DNA from: Lamellibrachia satsuma | Lineage: Eukaryota; Annelida; Polychaeta; Sabellida; Siboglinidae | Length of the DNA stretch: 64,000 bases | Direction: 5' to 3' | NCBI GenBank assembly: GCA_033239005.1 | Contig: BSQZ01000060.1 | Location: 2,013,501-2,077,500 of the forward strand | Shown: positions 19,625-31,690 of the stretch, piece after piece | Layout of the letters: every line of letters begins with the position of its first letter | Position numbering within the stretch: position 1 is the stretch's first letter | The notes under the pieces: model-generated | Database searches by the model: none | The model's input: only the letters and a program-made list of their open reading frames with translations | Told to the model about the DNA's origin: nothing | Made by a program: the position numbers and the translations under genes

Positions 19625-20130
19625 TATGAATGTTCACTCAGTCCTTTGCATTTGTAATCATGCAGTGCAACCTTCTCCTCTCCTGTGCAATGTACATCCT
19701 CAAATTCTCTGTCAGAATTAAACTTCTCAGTTTCTGGTGATTCAAGACATTTCATAAACTGTAAAACTATGGCAGAGAGCTCATTCCTACTTTCACCCTT
19801 CATGGTAGTACAAGCAAAAATTCCCCATTTACTGATGTTATGGGCTTCAACAAACCATCACCTGCCAGTGTCGTCAAATTAATGTTGGTCTCAAGATTGT
19901 GTTGCAGAATATATTCCACACAGCCCAATAAATCTAGTTTGAATTGTGCACTTCCGCAATACTGGCCAGTATAATGAAGAAGTGCATTAATAAAGTTCTA
20001 GATGTGAAGCAAAAAAAATTGGTTTCCTTGGAAAGCTAGGACTTGGTCTCAACCAAGATCAGATTAAAAATGTTCTCACAATGTCTTGTACAATGTGTGG
20101 GAGTGCACACATTGAAATCGTTTAGTTTTA
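19625..20130 (-). pseudogene. coding-like relic, unrecognised
   Basis: The minus strand has two long partial frames joined by a frameshift. One reads YCGSAQFKLDLLGCVEYILQ and HNLETNIN (about 19960-19880). The other reads WFVEAHNISKWGIFACTTMK, then GESRNELSAIVLQFMKCLES and KVALHDYKCKGLSEHS (about 19850-19610), with a single stop just before WFVEA. Composition looks like real protein and not chance. I do not recognise the family; a decayed transposon ORF is likelier than a host exon, given the neighbours. The 154-bp MITE lies 30 bp beyond its 3' end. Confidence 0.35.
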
Positions 20131-20805
20131 AATGTGACTCAGACAATTTGTCCTTTATATTGCAGGATCTATTTGATTAAATTATCTTGTGATTCCACAA
20201 TTTTTAAATGCTATTGGCTGTGGCTGCTGTGGTGCTGAAACTGTGTGTCACAAGGACACCATTGCCCAGTTGTAGAAATGTACAGTTAACTGTCTCCTTT
20301 GATCATATGTATCAAAAGGTTTCACCCAACCGTGGCAGTTTGTGTGTCCTCAAACTTGTTGTAGTGTCAGTCTTTCACACTCATCATACATTTTTCACCA
20401 GTAAAGACTGCTTTCCTTTGGACTTGGCCGCAGAAATGCATCCTTATCATGACATTGACTGAAAAGGCATTATGGAAATGCGGCAAGTGCCTCGGATGCC
20501 TCTATGCATTTTATCTTTGTATCTGCATATCCTTGACATCATGACCTTTGTACGTCATATATCCACATGCGGGAACTGTAGGTGCATGGTCAGTAGCTCA
20601 AGGATCTCCTGGGGGCATGGACTAGGATGCGTCGACAGGCATTGGCTGGACAGAATAGCTACCTTCAACAGTGACTTGGCTGCTGAGTATGTCACACCCT
20701 CATTCTGCATGGAATATAACGACATAGCTTAGCAAGACCTTGATACATTCCAAGTACAGCAAGGTACAGTACAACTTGGTTAACTTGAAAGACTGAGGAA
20801 AACTT
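20131..20805. other. no supported feature
   Basis: Short open frames on both strands (20208-20732 plus, 20700-20882 minus) with no domain or splice evidence. Confidence 0.35.
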
Positions 20806-20809
20806 CGGG

Positions 20810-21105
20810 TCAGACCCATTAGAACGTTGGACTTATTAGAGAGAACCAGGGTTTGAATCCTCTTGTTTAGTTCATTCCACACTGCCTCAGTTCATTCAGC
20901 TGTATGAATGAGTACCTGGCTTTAGACAATTGTAGATATAAATGAATCAGTAAGCAGTAATTGCAATGTGGCTGAATGCTTCCCAGAGAAGTCAACTGTC
21001 AAGTTGGTGTTGAGATGAGCAGTTTTACCAGGGGTTGAAGTGTAAAGTTCTTTGAACGGTCCCAAGGACCAGACATAGTGCTGTATAACTTACCTTTACC
21101 TTTTT
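20810..21105 (+). mobile_element. second-family SINE, diverged copy
   Basis: B box GGTTTGAATCC after GAGAGAACCA, middle part ATGTGGCTGAATGCTTCCCA, tail AAGTGTAAAGTTCTTTGAAC and AGTGCTGTATAACTTACC ending ACCTTT. Homologous over its length to the copies at 15.4 and 34.7 kb. The A-box end is eroded. Confidence 0.8.
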
Positions 21106-21417
21106 GAGTTAATAAAGTTGTTTTGTAATTGTGATGTGGCTCTTTACCATGCCATTCAGACTGTCAGTTTACGACTGGCCTGCCGTGGAACGTCTGTCAC
21201 AGTGTTAGGTTACGAGTTGATATGTTTGCTACAACAGTCACAAGATGGCAGCACATGCTCACAGCCACCCCTGTGATTTCATTATGTTAAAGAAGGATGC
21301 TTACTGCATTCAGTTCTCATGCATTTTCCATTGTTGTTATTTCATCAGTTTGTTGTATTATCACAATTCTTAAAATGTTTTGGATTAAAGCAACTTTTTA
21401 TGTGATTTTGCCAGTAC

Positions 21418-21560
21418 AGTGGATACTAGAGCTAGCATGTAATAGTGGATACTAGAGCTAACATGTCATAGTGGATACTAGAGCTAGCATGTAATAGTGG
21501 ATACTAGAGCTAACATGTCATAGTGGATACTAGAGCTAACATGTCATAGTGGATACTAGA
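21418..21560. repeat. 26-bp minisatellite, about 5.5 copies
   Basis: Unit AGTGGATACTAGAGCTA[A/G]C plus ATGT[C/A]AT. The G and A variants alternate (AGCTAGC...AATAG and AGCTAAC...CATAG), suggesting an earlier dimeric unit. Confidence 0.9.
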
Positions 21561-22081
21561 TAGGTTTGATTCTAAAATGAGGCAAATGAAACAAAAATTT
21601 AATTCAGGAAGGACCATTAAGCTTAACTTGGCTAAATCAAGTTTGAAAATGCAATAAAAATAAGTCGGCTCTTCAGGAATGTTGTTATTGTTAACTGCAC
21701 ACAGAAGACATTACCATTAATATTCACCTTCTTTTTGCTTTGTTAAATCCTATCCATCTGCGTAATTTGTTTGAAATGCCATAGATCCTATGTTAATTAG
21801 GTGATGTCTTATGTGATGTGTGGAATCAAAGGTTTCTTGGAAGTGCTGCTTATAACATTTGCTGCGTCTCCACCGCTTCATAGCCATGTTGGGGTATCAA
21901 ACACAGCTCTGCTGTACAGAGGTGCCAAGTCTACCATTTTGACAGTTATTACTGCGCACCAACTACCACTTCAAAAACTTATATAGAATCTGCTGTTGAG
22001 CCAGAATCCACTACCAAACTGCAATTTCAAGGTTAAACATTAAATTTACTCATTTTAATTCCAAACATTTTGCCAAACCAC

Positions 22082-22236
22082 CAGTGGCACGTTTAGGATC
22101 TCGCAGAGGGGCCAACCATACTCACTCATTAGTTCACCATGCTACAATATAGCAGTGCAGCAGGTTACATACAGAAAAAAAATCTAAACTAAGCCAAATG
22201 GAGGCCATGGTCCTATGCCCCCTCAATTCGTCACTG
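22082..22236 (+). mobile_element. 155-bp hAT-type MITE, second copy
   Basis: CAGTGGCACGTTTAGGATCT at the start and TCCTATGCCCCCTCAATTCG followed by TCACTG at the end; collinear with 19441-19594. The flanking duplication is no longer clear. Confidence 0.8.
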
Positions 22237-22289
22237 CAAATATATGCACCATTTCACGTCAATTTTTTTATAAATATACCCTAAAATAG

Positions 22290-22380
22290 AACAATTCTTC
22301 TGCCAGGAAGTGAACCCGCTTCTACACTTGACCCCCGCCATAACAGCAGTGCTAGATCGTCTACCGCCCACACATCATAA
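22290..22380 (-). mobile_element. possible tRNA-like SINE head
   Basis: Minus strand GGGCGGTAGACGATCTAGCA then AAGCGGGTTCACTTCC resembles A and B boxes. No recognisable tail. Confidence 0.3.
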
Positions 22381-22809
22381 AAAGTGGAAGATATATACAA
22401 TGTTACTCGGTACCTGCACCAGTACATTTTTGCCTGATCTGCCGTCATCAAAATCCAAGAGGGAATTCAGACTGTTTGCGTGAAATGACTGCCGATTAAT
22501 GGCTATGTTTCACTGTTTTATCATTCACTGATAACGTATCATTGATCAGTCTGTCATTTCTAGCCTGGGTGTTTTGTCTTTAGATACTGTGATACTCCTA
22601 GTAACATTTTAGCAGCAGACATTTAGAGCTGCGTGTCCGAAGTGTACCAGAAACTTTGAGTTATTGACCAGAAATGTTTCATGTGAAACACCTTACGACT
22701 AGTTTGTCAGCAGAGCAGAGTAAATTCATTACTTTTGTGTTTGTTTTTATTTGATTGTCCACGAGACAGAACGAAACAACACGGGATACATATAATGTAG
22801 CAACACTGG

Positions 22810-23075
22810 CACATGGTGGTGTACACAGTGGTGTATATGGTGGTGTACATAGTGGTGTATATGGTGGTGTACACAGTGGTGTATATGATGGTGTATATGA
22901 TGGTATACACAGTAGTGTATATGATAGTGTGCATGGTGGTGTATACGGTGGTGTATACAGTAGTGTATATGGTGGTGTATACAATGGTGTATATGGTGGT
23001 GTATGCAGTGGTGTATATGGTGGTTTACATAGTGGTGTATATGATGGTATATATGGTGGTTTATAGTGTACATAG
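22810..23075. repeat. GTGGTGTATATGGTGGTGTA-type minisatellite
   Basis: Imperfect 12/24-bp periodic array of GTGGTGTATA and GTGGTGTACA blocks; a short related patch recurs at 23500-23540. Open frames on both strands here are low-complexity translations. Confidence 0.88.
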
Positions 23076-23079
23076 TGGT

Positions 23080-24155
23080 GGATAGGCACACAATGTTCAC
23101 AGGACCTGATGTCCTGCGACTCTTGGAGACAGGACCTGATGTCATGTGACGCGTAGACTGTTGCCTTGTTGGTGTACCATATTGTGAAAACAAAACAATG
23201 TGTACAATTGCACGTGTACAATTGCATACCGTGTACAATTGCATACCGTATTTTATTCAGTATTATGTATTACTTTGTATTGATCCTGCCTTGAAACTAA
23301 ATGTTTCAACAGTGTTTGTTTTTGATGTTTTTATTTGTTGTTGATATTGTTCATACATTCTGTTTTCAAAGTATTTACTTTCTATCATCAACGTATTGAT
23401 TAGCAAGTGGGCTACCTAAGAAGATGTTGGGCTACTTCACTTTGCAAGGTTGGTAGCCTGACTGGCTACCTTTCACGACTTGCTAAATCTCACCCCTGTG
23501 TATACAGTGGTGTATGCAGTGTTGTATACAGTGGTGTATGTGGGGAATCGCATATACAACTCACTGATTCTCTTCACATTCTCAGAGACAGTCCAGACTT
23601 ATTGCTGCTGACACACGATGTCGGTCTGTCCACTCATTAGCAGGAGATGCATTGAACTTACTGCTAATGAGGCATATGTGATTATGAGGCCAACTTACAA
23701 GGGAGACTCCTTACAAGAAGCTGTAAGCACCAGCTGCAGGCTTCCTATGTGTCTTTGTGACTTCAGTTAGAAGCAGGTAGGCGCACTGTCTTGGTTTGAT
23801 TATATAACTTTGTGGTTATGGTAGTGATCATTCAGTCAAATAGCAACATTCATTAATTGAACTGAATTACTTGTGTGGAGTGTGTGCCAGAATTAGAGCC
23901 AGAATAAGAGCTAGAATTAAAGCCTGAATTAGAGTTAGAGTTAATATATAGGCTCTAGTCTAGTGGGAATGATATGTGCACTATCCTTTGGTCAAGTTAT
24001 AGTAGAATTATTATAAAAAATATTCATATGATCATAATTTATATCCTGGTTTGATTACTGGGATTACAAGACAGGATTATATGAATCACCAGATTATATA
24101 ACTATGATTAGAGTAATGCCTTGAAATAATTTTTGATTACAATTACATCTGTAAT
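23080..24155. other. no supported gene
   Basis: Contains a small GACCTGATGTC duplication (23100-23145) and an AGAATTAGAGCCAGAATAAG-type run (23890-23945). Otherwise no recognisable feature. Confidence 0.35.
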
Positions 24156-24440
24156 TACAGTAGATCCCTTCTAAAGAGGCCACCCAAGTGACTGAGAGGA
24201 AGTAGCTGATTAACCCTGGGAGTGACCGCTGGGCCGTAATCAGCCCGCATGATCAGTGCGAAAAGTGTTCCAGCCGATTTTGGTATCACTCTGTAGGTAC
24301 AATTTTCGTTTCCATCACCAGTACCTCACACGGGAACAAATGATATCATTGGAAAGCTGAATCACTCTTTGTTCTGATTCATATTTGCTCATGAGCATAG
24401 TCGATGATAGCTAATGACGATCTAGCTTACAAAACATGCA

Positions 24441-27162
24441 GGGTTGATTGAATTACTTTAATTTTGTACTTCAGTAAAAGCAAAAGTAATTCACCTAAAA
24501 ACTACTTGAGTAAAAGTAAAAGTCCTTTCAAAAAAGTACTTGAGTAAAAAGTTAAACTACTTTTCAAAAGTACTTGAAGTAAAAGTTGAAGTAAAAGTAT
24601 AACAGTTAGAAATAACAACAAAATCACTGTTTTGCAACCAATCTGCCTATAACAACGTTTTCTCAGACAGCCTTAGCTGGTCAATTGGTCTGCCACCCTT
24701 GAACATGGTGATCACTTGGATGCTTGGAAAATTACATTATCATTAATGAGAGCTCACAACATCAAAATATTTCAGTTAAATACAAAAATTAATTAATGAT
24801 GAGATTGTATCTGAGTAAGTAGAGGGTCAGTCCAGTAGTAGTAGTAGCCTCTCAGGGAAACTGGTCAGAGGTAATACAACCTAGCACTGCCCATAGTAAA
24901 ATGAACAAAGACATTTGATGCCTAGCTGATCAAGCCATCTGGTTTGTGAACCCCCAACTTCTCATGTCTTCCCAGACAACTTATCAGCTCACACAAACAT
25001 TGAAACAACACACTTTAGCAGATAGCTGTGTGGTTACCTGGTACCAGCTGGGACTAGAATTGGTCAGAAGACAAACCAGTACAACAGAGCTTGAATAAGT
25101 CATTGCAAGGAAAGATGCTACCAGATGGCAGAGTATAAATTCTTTACTCTTTAGTTTTGTAGAGTAATCATTATTATGAATTTATTATATGAATTTTATT
25201 TGTGAAAGAAAAAAGCTGTTTAATGCTGACGTAAGCCGGTAAAGCCGTTGCTGACAATGGGCGAAAATCAGTGAAGTTCTCAATCCACGATGCACGTTCG
25301 GTCACGAATATCAGAATTGTGTCAGTGTAAGGGGATTATCATTACATTGTCGAAATTGCAAATTTTAATATTTATAATACATATTGGAAACTTACTGATT
25401 AATAGTTTATATGGTGCAACGGACACATTTGCATCATGGTTTGAGATGGTGTTCAATCGTTGTGTGCTCGAGGTGACATTTTATGTCAATGGCCTTGACG
25501 TGACCTATGCCAATATTTGGCAGACTGCGTTCACTGACCTATATATAAAACAATAGTTGCATCGATTTCCCAAAGAGAGGTTTATATGGAGTGGAGCAGT
25601 GGAGCGCCACTGGTAGCAGCGGTTTTGCAAAAAATGTAACGAAAATATATTGCAAAGTAAATAAAAGTAACAAAGTAAAAAGTTACATTACTTTAGATAA
25701 AACTACTTCGTTACAAGTAAAAGTATTTAGTAAAAATTCTACTTTGTTACATGCCAATTACTTGAAATGACTACAGTAGTACCTGCCTTCAACGGACCCT
25801 CCGATGAGCAGACACCTGCTATGTCGGGACACTTTCTCAATGTACGGACTGTTTTACCATGTTAATGTCCCTCTGATGAGGGGACATCTGGTTAACGCGG
25901 ACAGCGGACAGGATATACTTGTTTTCTGTCCTTGGTTAGGGCGAACAGTAATCATTATTTTCATGATTTTTTTCTAGAAATATTTTATTTCCAAAATGGC
26001 AACGCACAAACAGCACGGTGTGTAGTGGGAAAAACAATGTTCTATCGCGGATTCAGATATAAGGCTGTCGGTCGTGGACTCCGATTTTCTGCTGCCGGGG
26101 GAAAAGCCAAATGGGCCTGCTTAAACCTACTTAGAATTGCTTTGACAATTCTTAAGAAACAGGTTAACAATGTCAGTGAACGAGTGTAAAACTGTTGTTT
26201 GTTGGACGCTGCCGCGGACATCAATCGCCAATGTTGGCTTCACTTAGCCTTAGGCAGTTTGAAATTGCAATTGGGATTCACAAATACGCCTCGCATAAGA
26301 ATCAGATAAACAGTCTTAAATGCAATTTAATATGCAGTACTAATATGACACTGGGGTGAAATGGCATGATTCCTATCTAAATGATGCGAAACCAACATGC
26401 CAAATGCCAAACCCAAGGTGTAGAAAATACGAATTCGTCATCCGCATATGAAATGATGAATCGATGCTAAGTGGTGCATCATAAATTTATGCTGCGGTCG
26501 AAATCAGTTGAAAATCGAGGTGAAACGATTACTAATTCTACCTATTGTCGTTTTTTATGTTTAATCAGCTTACATACTGTGTGAGTCAACTCATATACGT
26601 TTTCAGCTGCTCAAATCCAGGTTATTATTTTCGATTCGTAGGCCTATTAGTTCAGTACATTGTCATTCCATAACGGTAAACATACATGTATTTTATTCAG
26701 TTAACGATTAAACAGGGTGTGACATTTAAAAATAATACACGTTGATGCTAGTTGACTTGTTTAATAAGCTCTATAAACTGCGTGTTGTCGTATAAGACAG
26801 TGCTGCAAGCACACAGTGGCTTCGACAGTGTTCTTGGACTTAGTGCAGTGGTCGCTGTTATATAGTAGCTCCCTGTTGGCAGGCATGAGAACACTTAACG
26901 CGCCTTATTTGTAGTATATGTACCTCAGTTATATCCTTACTGTACAGCCTGTTTATGTATTAAGTTAATTGATAACATCCGTCATCCGCACATATGTCTA
27001 CCATATATGGGTAGTACTGAACCCTCTACTCCAACATGCCTGTCCCTCCGATGAGGGGACACCTGCCATGTAGGGACACTTTTGCTTGGATACAGAAGTG
27101 TCCGTTGAAGGCAGGTACTACTTTACTGAAGTATTGTAACAAGCTACTTTGGTGCCCAAATT
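24441..27162. mobile_element. hAT-like element, itself interrupted
   Basis: The left end starts CAGGGTTGATTGAATTAC, followed by repeated AAGTACTTGAGTAAAAGTAA-type motifs (24465-24600). The right part (25625-25770, then 27124-27162) has AGTAAAAAGTTACATTAC, AACTACTTCGTTACAAG and GAAGTATTGTAACAAGCTAC, the mirrored pattern typical of one hAT group. The exact right terminus and 8-bp duplication are not clear. It is split at 25774-27123. Confidence 0.6.
25774..27123. mobile_element. inner pogo-like element with near-perfect TIRs
   Basis: Left end CAGTAGTACCTGCCTTCAAC then GGAC. The right end in reverse complement is AAGTAGTACCTGCCTTCAAC then GGAC: 24 bp with one mismatch at the terminal base. TA flanks both sides (25772-25773, 27124-27125). 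Secondary internal similarity (CTCCGATGAGCAGACACCTG left, CTCCGATGAGGGGACACCTG right, 27045) extends the ends. An 85-codon frame at 25932-26189 holds YRGFRYKAVGRGL and WACLN, faintly FLYWCH-like, but this is weak. Confidence 0.82.
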
Positions 27163-28081
27163 TGGCTGCTTTTACTACGCTTCGCAGAATAAATTTACGT
27201 TTCTATTCATAGTATCTAAATATGCAAAACGTTATACCTTTGGAAAGCTCTATGATTGGACTATTCAAATACATGTGAATGAGGGAGCGGGATATATGCC
27301 GTCCTAGCTTTTTATTTACTAATCCGCTATTTTGTTTTCTTCATTCTGTGTCAGTTCACTTTAGGCCGGATTATTTAAAGTTTCCGCATCAGTATTTCAG
27401 CAAATTGAATGACAGCATTAGTGAATTACATTATTATACTAGTTCAGACAGTTAGAACAATGTTGTGGGCTTTTTTGAGGTAAATATCAGCAAGTTGCCA
27501 TCACGATTTCCACCAGCTTCGACACCCCGCACTGCCACGGTAAACGAAGTGGGACTGATGGGCCTGTCTGAATCGGTAATCTGGTGTTCGAAAAACTCAT
27601 AAAAATAAAAGTTCTCTATTCATTTTTGTTTTATTTTGTAGCTAATATGTATGGCTACATTTTTCAATTGGACATAGGGACATACAACCACTCAGTCATT
27701 AACTGGTTGCAGGGTGAAAATAAACAATTTTGCTTTCTTTTTTGATGAAATTCAAAAAGTAATATCCCCATGATAACATTATATGCTGTAGTTTTTTATC
27801 ATTTTATTATAATAAAGTGTCTTTTTAGCAACGAAATGATACCTCAGTCACATTTGTGTGATGATTATTAGCGATGTTATGATTTTTTAAAAGCACCCTT
27901 ATGAATAACCCTGATTTGTGTACACCGTTGAAATTTATCATTGGTCACTTCTAGGGTTAAAGGGGTGGTCGCATTACAGAGGTTGATCAGATGTGCCGAT
28001 CTGTGAACAACAGTCTAACACAATAACAGTTTTCAATGGGTGGCTGTTTCCGAGGGGTGGCCGCTTTGAGTGGTTCTATTG

Positions 28082-28850
28082 TAGGTCTACTTAGCATGTT
28101 TGAAAGTAAACATTCTTTCTATGTAGAATGAGGGATAAGATGGTTTCACACACAGTGATGAAAACACTTAAGTGTGCCTTACAGCATGTAATCTCATTCA
28201 ACCTGATAACCAAGTCTCCATATACAGCTGGCCTTAATCCATTTGCACTTCATGCAGTTAAGTTGATTTTGTAGGAGGATCTTACATTAAGCAGCGTAAT
28301 AGGTTTAAAGCAGAATTTAACAAAACTATATCTATACTTGTCACAGCAGAGACTATTTTTACATGGCTTTTTCGGGATCCTTATCTTCGTTTTTTGTGGG
28401 ATGGATTCTTCGGAAAGTGAATTTCAGCGAAGGTGGGCTGTGCGGCATTTATTTCAGAATTACATTACCGTAGGAGCGAATTGGGTGGAAAATTGAATCT
28501 TGATGATAGAATCACATTAATCCATCTTTATGCATGAGCAGCCATCTCCTTTGAACTGTCTGCCAGGCCAGCGCATTCAGGCAAGAAATGAATGTGTTGT
28601 TGCAAGATTTACTTGGATGTCGAGTAATGTTTCACAATGCTAATAACACTCAACTTGGTCTTATGGCATTTTAGGAAAACATGGACATGTTTGTGCAGAT
28701 TGCAACAACAATATAGGCTGGCATAAGGGCATTCCTATCAGAATTACCAGTTTCTTTCCTGTTAATGCCTTGGTCACATTAAACAAATTACAGGTTTCAG
28801 GCAACATTTAATATATGGTAAACTTGTATTATATAATTTTATATGTAAGA
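28082..28850. other. no supported feature
   Basis: AT-rich sequence without coding or repeat structure that I can recognise. Confidence 0.4.
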
Positions 28851-28854
28851 TGTT

Positions 28855-29075
28855 TTTAGAAGAAATATTATTTTATAAGAAAATATCTTTACAAGAATAT
28901 ATTATTTTACAAGACAGAATATTATTTTACAAGGCTTTATTTTACAAGAAAATATTGCTCTATAAGAAAATATTATTTTACAAGAACATATTATTTTACA
29001 AGAAACAATTATTTTACAAGAAAAGATTATTTTACAAGAAAAGATTATTTTACAAGAAAAGATTATTTTACAACT
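28855..29075. repeat. AT-rich tandem repeat ATTATTTTACAAGAAAAG
   Basis: An 18-bp unit at the 3' side (last four copies nearly identical), decaying toward 28855 into variable TTATTTTACAAGA and TCTTTACAAGAATAT units. Confidence 0.88.
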
Positions 29076-29228
29076 GCTTCAGTCTCAAAGGTTCTAACAG
29101 CTAGACTTATCAATAAGCCACCTTTAAAGACATTACAAATTCCCATCGGAGCTATGATGGAGGACCACGCAGACTCCTATAGTGTAGCACATAATCTACT
29201 GAAGATGGTATTATTGTTCAGGTGCAGG

Positions 29229-29421
29229 GTATGTGATCCATCACGAGCACCACTGGCTGAGAATCGATCTGTTCAGTGATTCTGAAATTGCACCAGCAAT
29301 GTTCCTTCAGAAGTCTCTGAATTTCATGTCACATAACAGCAAGTATTATCAACAGATGAACAGAGATGAATCTTTTTTTCCTCATCAGTGGTGTAATACT
29401 TTGTGCACGTACGAACGCTGA
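29229..29421 (+). CDS. possible 3'-terminal exon, product unrecognised
   Basis: A splice-acceptor-like TTATTGTTCAG precedes GTGCAG and then an open frame reading YVIHHEHHWLRIDLFSDSEI, continuing with APAMFLQKSLNFMSHNSKYY and ending HQWCNTLCTYER before a TGA (29419-29421). Composition and the three cysteines near the end look protein-like, but no upstream exon was found in the 5 kb before it and no poly(A) signal is close by. It could be an isolated or pseudogenic exon. I do not recognise a family. Confidence 0.28.
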
Positions 29422-29605
29422 CAGTCAGAGTATGATGAATGAGGAACTATTACCGAATTACTGAGAAGTCACCAATTGCTCTGATTGTTTTACACGTGAT
29501 AAAGGTTTGCGTTTTTGGATTTGGTGACACAATATGAATTTTCCAGTGGCATTTTTATCTCAGGTTACGGATAGATGAACAAATGTTGGACTGGATCATC
29601 GGGGT

Positions 29606-29650
29606 TTTTGCTTTGGATGGCAATCTTGTTAATTCTTGTTAAATCTTGAA
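29606..29650 (+). mobile_element. LINE 3'-end fragment
   Basis: TGCTTTGGATGGCAATCTTG then TTAA repeats match the 3' terminus of the LINE at 63.0-63.44 kb. Only the last ~40 bp are present. Confidence 0.55.
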
Positions 29651-29814
29651 ATGGATTGGCTCACAAGTGAAGTATTATGCGTTACACTTGGAAAAGGGGA
29701 AAATCTTTGAGGTGTGAAGTGGGTTTCAGTTTTACATAAAGTTAGTAGATTGCACACTGATGTTTTTCAGAGGACCATAATATAAAGCTGGTGTAAATAC
29801 TGACAGGTAACAGA

Positions 29815-30925
29815 TTTTGTGTTGAATGTGGTAGTCCATGTCAAGTAGATAGAATGCTCTTGTGTAGATTGTGGTAGCCCATTAATGTCAAGTGGATAGG
29901 CCACTTTTGAATGGGGTAACCCTTGACTTTCAAATGAAGTGGATAGGCCACTCTCGCATTGAATGTGGTAGCCCATGATTGTCAAGTGGATAGGCCACTC
30001 TTGTGTTGAATGTGGTAGCCCATAATTGTCAAGTGGATGGGCCACTCTTGTGTTGAATGTGGTAGCCCATAATTGTCAAGTGGATGGGCCACTCTTGCGT
30101 TGACTGGTAGCCCATGATTGTCAAGTGGATAGGCCACTCGTGTTGAATGTGGTAGCCCATAATTGTCACGTGGATAGACCACTCTTGTGTTAACTGTGGT
30201 AGCCCATGATTGTCAAGTGGATAGGCCACTCTTGTGTTGAGTGTGGTAGCCCAGGATTGTCGAGTGGATAGGCCAATCTTGAATGTGGTAAATGCACGAT
30301 TGTCAAGTGGTTAGGCCAGTCTTGTGTTGAATGTGGTAGCCTACGATTGTCAAGTAGATAGGCCACGTTTGTGTAGAATGTGGTAGCCCATGATTGCCAA
30401 GTGGATAGGCCACTCTTGTGCTGAATGTGGTAGCCCACGATTGTCAAGTGGATGGGCCACAGTTGTGTTGAGTGTGGTAGCCCATGATTGTCAAGTGGAT
30501 GGGCTACTCTTGTGTTGAGTGTGGTAGCCCATGATTGTCGAGTTGGTATACCACTCTTGAATGTGGTAATCCGTGATTGTCAAGTGGATAGGCCAGTCTT
30601 GTGTTGAATGTGGTAGCCGACGATTGTAAAGTAGATAGGCCACTTTTGTGTAGAATGTGGTAGCCCATGATTTTCAAGTGGATAGGGCACTCTTGTGTTG
30701 AATGTGGTAATCCACGATTGTTAAGTTGATAGATCACATTTGAATGTGGTAGCCCTTGATTGTCAAGTTGATAGACCATTTTTGAATGTGGTAACCCATG
30801 ATTGTTAAGTTGATAGGCCACTCTTGTGTTGATTGTTGTAGCCCATGATCATCAAGTTGGTAGACCAATCATGAATGTGGTAGCCCATGATTTTCAAGTG
30901 GATGGGCCACTGTTGTGTTGAATTG
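29815..30925. repeat. 47-bp minisatellite, about 23 diverged copies
   Basis: Consensus unit TTGTGTTGAATGTGGTAGCC, CATGATTGTCAAGTGGATAG, GCCACTC. Copies differ by substitutions and by deletions of about 10 bp (for example loss of TGTGTTG), so this array is older than the 21-, 39- and 42-bp arrays. Frame changes from copy to copy argue against coding. Confidence 0.92.
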
Positions 30926-30929
30926 TCAA

Positions 30930-31690
30930 TTAAGTACTTAGACAAAACACTCTTCCAGTGATTTCTTCCTAAAAACTTAGCTTCCTGGAATAGGTCCCTC
31001 TGGAGAACGGTATGGTACCAAATGATAATGCGTCTTCCGCTGAGACGACATGGTGGCTCAAGGTTGCTTTTTGTTAACTTGGACTCCAAGGAAATTAATG
31101 AAGTGTTGGGTTGCTGAAATGATTCCCTCAGAGAAGTGTGTCATGTAATGAGACTAGTCAAGTTGCAACAACACTGACAGGGCCAGTTTGATTGGTGCAG
31201 GCCCAGATGATCAAACCCATTCAACATCTGTATTTTCTTTAGCAACAACGCACAGATTAGCCACACTGCAATGTTGACTTGCTATTGATTTGTCCAGACG
31301 TCATCATTTAGCACGCCTTAGGGAAATTGATGTCGATGGGCATTTGGGAAGGTGTGCACATTTAAGTGACTGTCATAGTGAGTGAGGATGTGACTTCAAC
31401 CTCGCGAAGAAACCACATATTTGTAACCTGTGCAGTAGTAGTTCGGAGCGGAATTCACCGCCACCGCTGATTGCAGTGGTGTGCTTTTAACCATTCACAT
31501 GATTGGTGTATTGTGACTGAAACATTGTGTGGGGTGGGCGCTGTGCTACATACTCGGTTTATCAGACAATACACGTTCATGAAGTGATAATAGGCCGGCC
31601 TATTTGACGCAAGTGGGAGAAACCGAGTTGTTAATGAAGGTAGGTGCGATTACTGTCGTGTTGTGATGCCACTGATTCCATATTTATCAG
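30930..31690. other. no supported gene
   Basis: A minus-strand frame next to the array (31089-30930) reads LEPPCRLSGRRIIIWYHTVL. It looks somewhat protein-like but I cannot assign it. The rest is featureless. Confidence 0.25.

Larger units (their letters stand above)
24158..28081. mobile_element. outer pogo/mariner-like element containing nested insertions
   Basis: Left end CAGTAGATCCCTTCTAAAGA then GGCCACCC. The right end, read in reverse complement, is CAATAGAACCACTCAAAGCG then GCCACCC. TA dinucleotides lie at 24156-24157 and 28082-28083. Ends of this style and TA duplication are typical of the Tc1/mariner-pogo group. About 2.7 kb of its span belongs to elements inserted later. No intact transposase (DDE/D or HTH) was found. 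Confidence 0.65.

Noticed and set aside
22679..23244. Pro/Tyr/Thr-rich secreted protein on the minus strand
   Set aside because: Translation of a GTGGTGTATA minisatellite; overlapping frames on both strands are equally open.
30930..31089. Minus-strand frame with LEPPCRLSGRRIIIWYHTVL as a transposase fragment
   Set aside because: Too short and no recognisable catalytic motif; partly continues into the 47-bp array.
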